From Heterodera schachtii (taxonomy: Eukaryota; Nematoda; Chromadorea; Rhabditida; Heteroderidae): a stretch of 64,000 nucleotides of DNA. The stretch is taken from NCBI GenBank assembly GCA_023374025.1, contig SIJG01000028.1, forward strand, positions 1,250,040 to 1,314,039. Direction: 5' to 3'. Made by a program: the position numbers and the translations under genes. Under the pieces are notes generated by a model. The model was not told the DNA's origin and searched no databases. It was given only the letters and a program-made list of their open reading frames with translations. Below are positions 57,501 through 64,000 of this stretch, in pieces (positions within the stretch are counted from its first letter, which is position 1; the number at the start of each line of letters is the position of its first letter).

Positions 57501-58540
57501 AATTGAAATTGTTATATATCTTTCATTATATAATTATTTATTAATAAATCTAACAATATTACGCACAAGATAAAGAAATGAAAGGCAATTAAGCTAATAA
57601 AATTTAATTTAAATTAAAACAAAGAAAATATTTATTTACTTTTGGCTTTGGTTTCAAAAAACAACAAAAAAGTATAAATAAAAATCTACTATGAAATAGA
57701 AAATCGGCTTTTATTATGTTTTATATTAAGTATTTATAAATTAAATCATTTAAAAAGCCAAGAGACGAAGATACGATGATTAAGAGGAATTGGACCATAT
57801 TATGCAATAATAAATCCAAACAAATGAGAAGAAAAATCATAAGTCAAAAATAATCAGAAAATAGAAATATAAATTAATTAATAAATTTATTTATACAGTG
57901 CTATAATTTAATTTAATATATACCTTTGGCTAATTATCAATTTATAGCAAAATACAGTTAAGTAAATAATATGAAAAATATATTATAATGCTATATAATT
58001 AAACACCAAATTTTTTTTATAAATTTTCAAAAAATGATCATAATACAATAAAAAAACAAATAAATTACAAAACAAAAGAAACTTAATTTTAAATGGTTTT
58101 AGATACTATGCGCAGACGTTCCATGAACCAAATCATTATGATGATTATAGTTCTGAGAAATTAATTGAAGAAAAATATTATCATATAACTTCATTTATCT
58201 GTAAATAAAAGATCGTATAATTTTTATATTAAATAATAATTTTAATTATAAAATTAATAATTTCTACAAAATAATAAAATTATTTACTTTAAATAATATA
58301 AAATAAATCTTTCTCGATAAATTCCTAAATTTAACCGAAAGTTTAAAATAAAATCATTTTAATTTTTCAAGTTCGTAGACCTGGTATCATTTAATCGTAT
58401 TCGCCATGCTCCAACTCGACAGCAGCAAATCACTCGGCCGACACATAATGCACATTATGGAAGAAGAATGACACGCAATTTGTTTTATGGAATAGAATAT
58501 CGTATTTGTTTATAAGAAAATTTAATATTAAATAATTAAT
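54591..58540 (+). repeat. Segmental duplication, copy 2 (3.95 kb)
   Basis: Direct copy of 35143-39070. Both edges are sharp: left after CGACACTAAT, right after AATAATTAAT. The shared open frame at 36440-36685 and 55901-56146 (minus) is identical in both copies but is Ile/Phe/Lys-rich and probably not coding. Confidence 0.9.
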
Positions 58541-61500
58541 GTTTAAATTATGAAAATATATATTTATAGATTTTTTATAAAAATAAACTAATATAGAATG
58601 TTTTTAAATGTCTAATTCAATAAAATAACTCATAGAAAAATTACAAAGAAATAATTCATAAATAAAATTTTCCTTCAAAATTGGATTATCAATCGTATAA
58701 GCGGGTAATCGCAAAATTAAGTAATTATGAATTCGTAATAATAAATACTTAAAACGAAAAAAATCAAAAAAATTTATGTTTAACTCTACGTTAATAACAA
58801 ATTTGAATGATTTTACTCTCAACACCAAATGAAGAACACACGATCACGAAACGAGTAAAATCGTCATTATTATAATATTGTTTACCATAAAAAGATAAAT
58901 GTAAAGAAGATGTAAAATTTATATGAATACTATAACAAAGCATTTTTTGAAAGCATTAATTTAAGATAATTAATATTATACGAAAACACATTAAAGAATA
59001 CAAGAATTAGGTATGTTTCATTGTTCCAGTCAATTTGCAAAAATTATACTAAATAATTTAAGAAAAATTTGAAGAATGATACAAAAAATAATAATAATAA
59101 TTTGAGCGAAGGTAAAATATTGATCACCATTTGAATTAAAATAGGAAAAAAGTCTAAACATATAATTGGTTTCAAATAGAATTTTTAAATCTGTGAAAAT
59201 ATTTTTCTCTACTATTTTATTTATAAAATAAATGTTTAAACATTATTAACATTATTAAGGCTTACTTATAAAAACAGCACTTTTAATCTATGAATATGGA
59301 CAAAAATATAAATAAAAAGCTTTCGTTAGTTCATCAAAAAAGAATAAATTTGAAGTGAAACATTTATGTATCTGCTTATCTAATGAATCAAATATTACAA
59401 TAATTTTTAAATTTAATACAAAAATACATACGGACTTAATCTCCATTAAAAAAATAAAATTTGTTAATCGTATTAAAAAAAATATTTTGCGATTTCTTTA
59501 TTAAATTTTTTTGAATTATGCTATGTAATTGAAAATTTTTAAATTTATTTTTTATTTTTTAAATTTAAATGCCATAAAAATGAAAAAAGTCACAATAAAT
59601 GATAAATTTTTAACATTATCAAGCATATGATGATAATGTGTCAAAATATAAACTTTACTGAACCGATTAAAAAAAAAGTGAATGGTATAAAAAAATAAAT
59701 AATACTAACACCAATTCCTATAAATTATGTGATTAATTTAAGTTAAATATCTTTATAAAATGATTAACTTAAAGTTCAAACGATAAACCTAGAAGCATAA
59801 ATAAAAGCATGTTTTTTCTAAACATAACATCAATTAAAAACTCACATGCAAAGAAAAAGAATGGCGTCAATCTGATTAAAAATATAAATATTTGAAGTAT
59901 AAAAAATTGTCATTAACAAAAATTCGAAATTTTCTACCTAAAAATTAAAAATATAAATCCTATTGTTCAACTATTAAATTTAAAAAAGAGAAGTATAAAA
60001 ATATAAATTATTAAATATTTTCTGTCTAAGAAGTAAAAAAAACAAAGAAGTAATTAATATTTCTTATGAATAATATTAAAATTAAATAGTTGTAAATAAA
60101 AAACTTCAATCAAAATGTCTATAAAAGTCAATTATCCAAAAAAATAATTTTTACAAATTTTGAAAAATTTTTACTAATAATAAACTTATAAAAAAAATAT
60201 ATTATTATCTTTATTGGTATTTATTCAAACCAAAAATAAATATTTTTTTCAAAGTAATACATTCTACTTTGAAAGAATTAATGGAATGATAAATCTTTAA
60301 ATATAATAGAAAAATAAGCGTTTTACCATATTAATATATTTATAGCATTAGACCATATGATCAATAAATGAGAATACTATAATAGTAAAAATTATTAAAA
60401 ATATATCAATAATAAACAATTAAACACTTAAATATTTATTAAAATTTACGTGTTAACGAACCACATACCAAAAAATAAGGTTTCCGCACGATTACTGCTG
60501 AAAGGTTTTTAAAGTTGAGTTAGGTATAAAAAATATCAAAAAAAAATGACATAATTTTACTTTTTAATAAATTAGTCAAAATTATAATAAACTGCTAGAA
60601 AAGGTAGAAAAGTGCCATATTAGCTTGAATATCGTATAAATAATGACAAAATATCATATTAAAATTTAATGAATAATTTGTTTAAAAACTATTTGATAGA
60701 AAAGAATTTATAAATACCAAAATTTATTATTATGATAAAAGAAAAAAATTAAAAAATCTTAAATATTATAAAATAATCTCAGTTTACTGATATTATAATA
60801 TAAAATTTTAAATGATAAAAAGTAATAAATTATGATTTCTGCATTTATTCAGATCAAAGCTATAAAACTTATTAGTTAAAAAAATTAACTCAAAATAAAT
60901 ATAAAATAAAAATTATTTATAATTTTAAATTTTCTTAAAATTAAAAGAAAGTTCATAAAAAACACGAAGTCAAAAGCAATAATGAAATAATAAAAAATAT
61001 ACAATACACAAATAAAAATTATAGCATCGCATTATTTTCACATAAACATAATTATTTACAAGCAAAAGGTAGATAATAATCTATTAAAAGATGCAGAGAA
61101 AGTTATCAACGGTGAAAAGAGTGCAAGCGAGTATAAATAGTTTCATATTAATAAGTAAAATATCAAGCATATAATAAACAATAAATAAGAAAATTAATTA
61201 TTTGATTACATTAATCAAAGAAAAATGCCTCAAAGTTAAATTAAAAATTGAATAATGAGCTGCAATGCTGCACCTCCACATCTAAAGAGCTTATATAAAT
61301 ATTTAAATGAAATTTCAAAATTAATTAATTAACTTATAATTTTTTAAAAGGTGACCAAATTTTTTTAAATTCTGCATAAATAAATAATCCAATAAGTGAA
61401 GCACAGAAATAAAATTGCATTTTCTTTACATCACAAACATGAATAGATATGTAATAATATAAAGCTAAATAATGAATTTAGTAGTATATAAATAATTTAA

Positions 61501-61633
61501 AAAATCAGACAAAAAACTTGAAAATCTATCATGAAAATATCATAATTTAAAGCAACAGACAATAATATAAATTAAGTTGTCAATTTGGAAAAGAATTTTT
61601 AAAAACGATAATAATGTTCATAAATGTTGATTA
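58541..61633. other. AT-rich region, no gene recognised
   Basis: Nothing coding. 60449-60500 is a diverged copy of part of the 47.7-kb insertion-like element. Confidence 0.6.
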
Positions 61634-62288
61634 GGTGCTAGGTCGAACCGAAAATGGTCTCAGTGTTAATAAAAATATTTAAATTTAATATACAATTCAA
61701 TTCGGTATCGAAAAAATAATAATTTTAATTAGACGATTATTTAAAAAAATAAACTAAAAAAAAAATATCTAAAAGCATTCCATCTCTATTAAAAAAAAAT
61801 TACATTGAAACGAAAATTTTCATTTTAAATCAAATTAAACAATTAAGCTTACTAGAGGATTTTCAAATCTACTAATTTTCTTAAGAAATTTCACCCAATA
61901 TTTGCGTAAATTAAGATCTTCATTCATTTCTCCACAAATTTCATGCAGTTTTTCCCATAAATTTTCCTTCATCTCTATTCTTTTTTACACTAATATTACA
62001 ATATAAAAATTATTCTACATTTATTATTGGTACGAAAGCAAGCACTTATTTTTTAGCAGAATTTTTGAAGAAAAAACACATTTGAAGAAAGTTGAACTCG
62101 AAATTACATTCTTGTTATTTGAAAATTTTTTAAATTAGGTATTATTAATATTCAATTAAAAAAACATTGCTTTAAAATAATTAAATTTAAATATTTTTAT
62201 TAACACTGAGACTATTTGCGGTTCGCCCCTACTGAGACCATTTTCGGTTCGCCCACACTGAGAATATTTTCGGTTCGGCTCAGCACGG
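61634..62288. mobile_element. MITE-like element with one end triplicated
   Basis: 61641-61689 is inverted at 62180-62228 (about 45 of 49 positions). The right end then repeats a 26-bp unit, ACTGAGACCATTTTCGGTTCG, so three copies are present against one on the left. The outermost bases (GGTGCT on the left, AGCACGG on the right) also pair and are flanked by TA on both sides, as for Tc1/mariner-type MITEs; a GATTA flank is also shared. There is no coding capacity inside. Confidence 0.6.
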
Positions 62289-64000
62289 TAGATTATGATG
62301 ATTATGAGCAGTGCTGGTTTGTTTCCTAAAAACAGCCAAGAGATAGGAAAACAAAAAAATAAATTCTTTATTTGTAGAATTTTTACACAATTAGAAATAA
62401 AATCTATTTAATATTGAAGATGAATAGTAATTGTCAATAGCTGTAAATTTTAATCTATTGTTTATTTTTTTGTTGATCGGAGTTATTATGTTTAAATCTA
62501 TTTTATGGTTTGAAATGATTTCAAAACAATTGCTTTACTAAATAAGTAATGTAATTAAACAATTTTTTTCAAATCTTTCCAAAGAAAACCTAACGAAATA
62601 AAGGCACAGTAATGAATTCTTAAAAATACGATTATTGACAATATTGACTATTATTTCAATAGCAAGGTGTTTTTATAAATGTTAAATTCACCTTATACCA
62701 AAAATACTACCACTTTTTCTTAAGGTGTACATTTTACACCTATATGGTTATTGTATAAGAAAAAGTCGATAGTAATAAAACGAAATTCCATAATAAAAAA
62801 AAAATTAAATGAGCCTAAAATAATAACCATTTTCTAACTGTAAATTGAAATCTAATTAATTCAAAAATTTATTTTCACTCTTGAAATTAATGAAAAATAT
62901 ATATAATAAACACATAAAATTCTTAAAACCTTTTAATAGTTAACGGCCATTAAAAAAATATTTAAAAAAACAGATTAAATTCAGAAGAGAAAAAGAATAT
63001 CGTCGTTGCTGCTTACAAAAAATCCAGCACACTAGTTTTTCGATCTTGCCCAAAAATTTCTGCCACATTAATTTTGTCATCGAAATAATAACTTTATTGT
63101 TAGAAAATTCATAAAATGTAATTTTATTACATTCACTCAAAGAAATAAAATAAAGAAAAACTTTAACTAATAAATCTTTTAATAATGAATACTGCGTAGT
63201 TTTAACATTTTTAAAAAAATATACACGATAAAAAAAATATTTTAAATCATTTAAAATAAATATACATTTATTTTTATTCATTATAAAAAATGCTATAATT
63301 TTAAAAACTTTGATTTAATGTAAAATAAGATAATGTATGAAAAATAATAATTGAAAAAATACAATTTAAAAATATTAAAAAATTTATTTTTGTATAAATT
63401 AATTTTTAAAAATAATGAAATAATATACTAGTTCTTCAAATTTTAACCTATTACTTAACCATTGCACGTAAAATAATAATACCAAATATACCAAATAAAT
63501 TCATGTTTTAGGGTACATTTAAATCGTAGTTTAAAAATTCATTAAAAAAGTATGAAAACATAAATGTGAATAAAAATATAGCACTTGATGAAATAATATT
63601 TAATAATTATATTCTGATATTGAAATTTTAAATTTTATTAAGGCCGTGGTGAAGATTATTACCTACACAACAAGAAAAAACCCAAAATAATTATACAACG
63701 AACAAAAATGAAATGAATAACAAATAAAATTTATTTGTAAATTTTGTGATTAAAAAGGCATAATTTTTGATATTAAACTATTATTTAAACGTATAGGGTA
63801 TAATCTATGACACAGTAGACATTTAATAAAAGATATAAAATACAATTGATAATAAAACCAAAGAATACTATACATGTAACGCCTTATAGAATGAGATATA
63901 AAGATGAAAATATTTTTTCAATAAAGAGTTTAATCCATCAGCGATTTTTTATGAAATATTAAAATTCATAACAAATGAAAAATGCCTAATAGAGAAATAA
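62289..64000. other. AT-rich region, no gene recognised
   Basis: The minus-strand frame at 62940-63281 (113 codons) is Phe/Lys/Ile/Asn-rich without recognisable domain, splice structure or composition shift. It is left uncalled. Confidence 0.5.

Noticed and set aside
1..64000. CRISPR arrays or bacterial operons
   Set aside because: No regular repeat-spacer structure, and all recognisable coding is eukaryotic retroelement or intron-bearing.

Overview
This is a very AT-rich eukaryotic window, most likely from a nematode. Supporting signs are A/T-rich intergenic DNA, short introns of about 42-114 bp with TTTCAG-like acceptors, and two LTR retroelements carrying envelope-like glycoproteins: a BEL/Pao type with a phlebovirus-like class II Gc, and a Ty3/Gypsy type with a furin-site glycoprotein. 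The base composition would suit a root-knot or similarly AT-rich nematode, but no marker gene here fixes the species. No rRNA, tRNA or CRISPR was seen.

Layout. 1-5.5 kb is AT-rich with no clear gene. 5.58-5.77 kb is an array of ten TGCGCCGC motifs. 5.98-24.0 kb is a nested retroelement block: a Tc1/mariner-like end, the 5' LTR, primer site and gag start of a Gypsy element (6259-7136), then an inverted pair of BEL/Pao env copies (arms 7137-9413 and 10457-12734, with about three substitutions and one indel between them), an LTR (13365-13828), and a long Gypsy polyprotein (13952-23275). In that polyprotein a signal-peptide, mucin-like, furin-site, membrane-anchored glycoprotein lies between gag and protease-RT-RNase H-integrase. 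It ends in a second retropepsin-like domain, a coiled coil and a broken zinc knuckle. The block closes with 33-bp repeats, an A tract and another LTR-like sequence.

27.8-29.84 kb holds the only convincing host-type gene: a multi-exon gene with an acidic, K-x-E-rich N-terminus, a basic patch and three successive HTH modules, of which two are joined by a phase-1 intron. From 31 to 64 kb the window is mainly AT-rich desert with duplications: a 3.9-kb segment present twice in direct orientation 19.4 kb apart (35143-39070 and 54591-58540), a 1.83-kb tandem duplication (40504-44164) holding a possible two-exon secreted peptide, GC-rich hairpin modules with a 290-bp purine tract (44.5-45.3 kb), a decayed Gypsy zinc-knuckle/protease fragment (45.3-46.4 kb), a solo-LTR-like island (49.1 kb) and several small inverted-repeat elements.

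The retroelement proteins would work together as gag particle, polymerase and a membrane fusogen. Every element here is truncated or frame-broken, so none looks able to act on its own as assembled.
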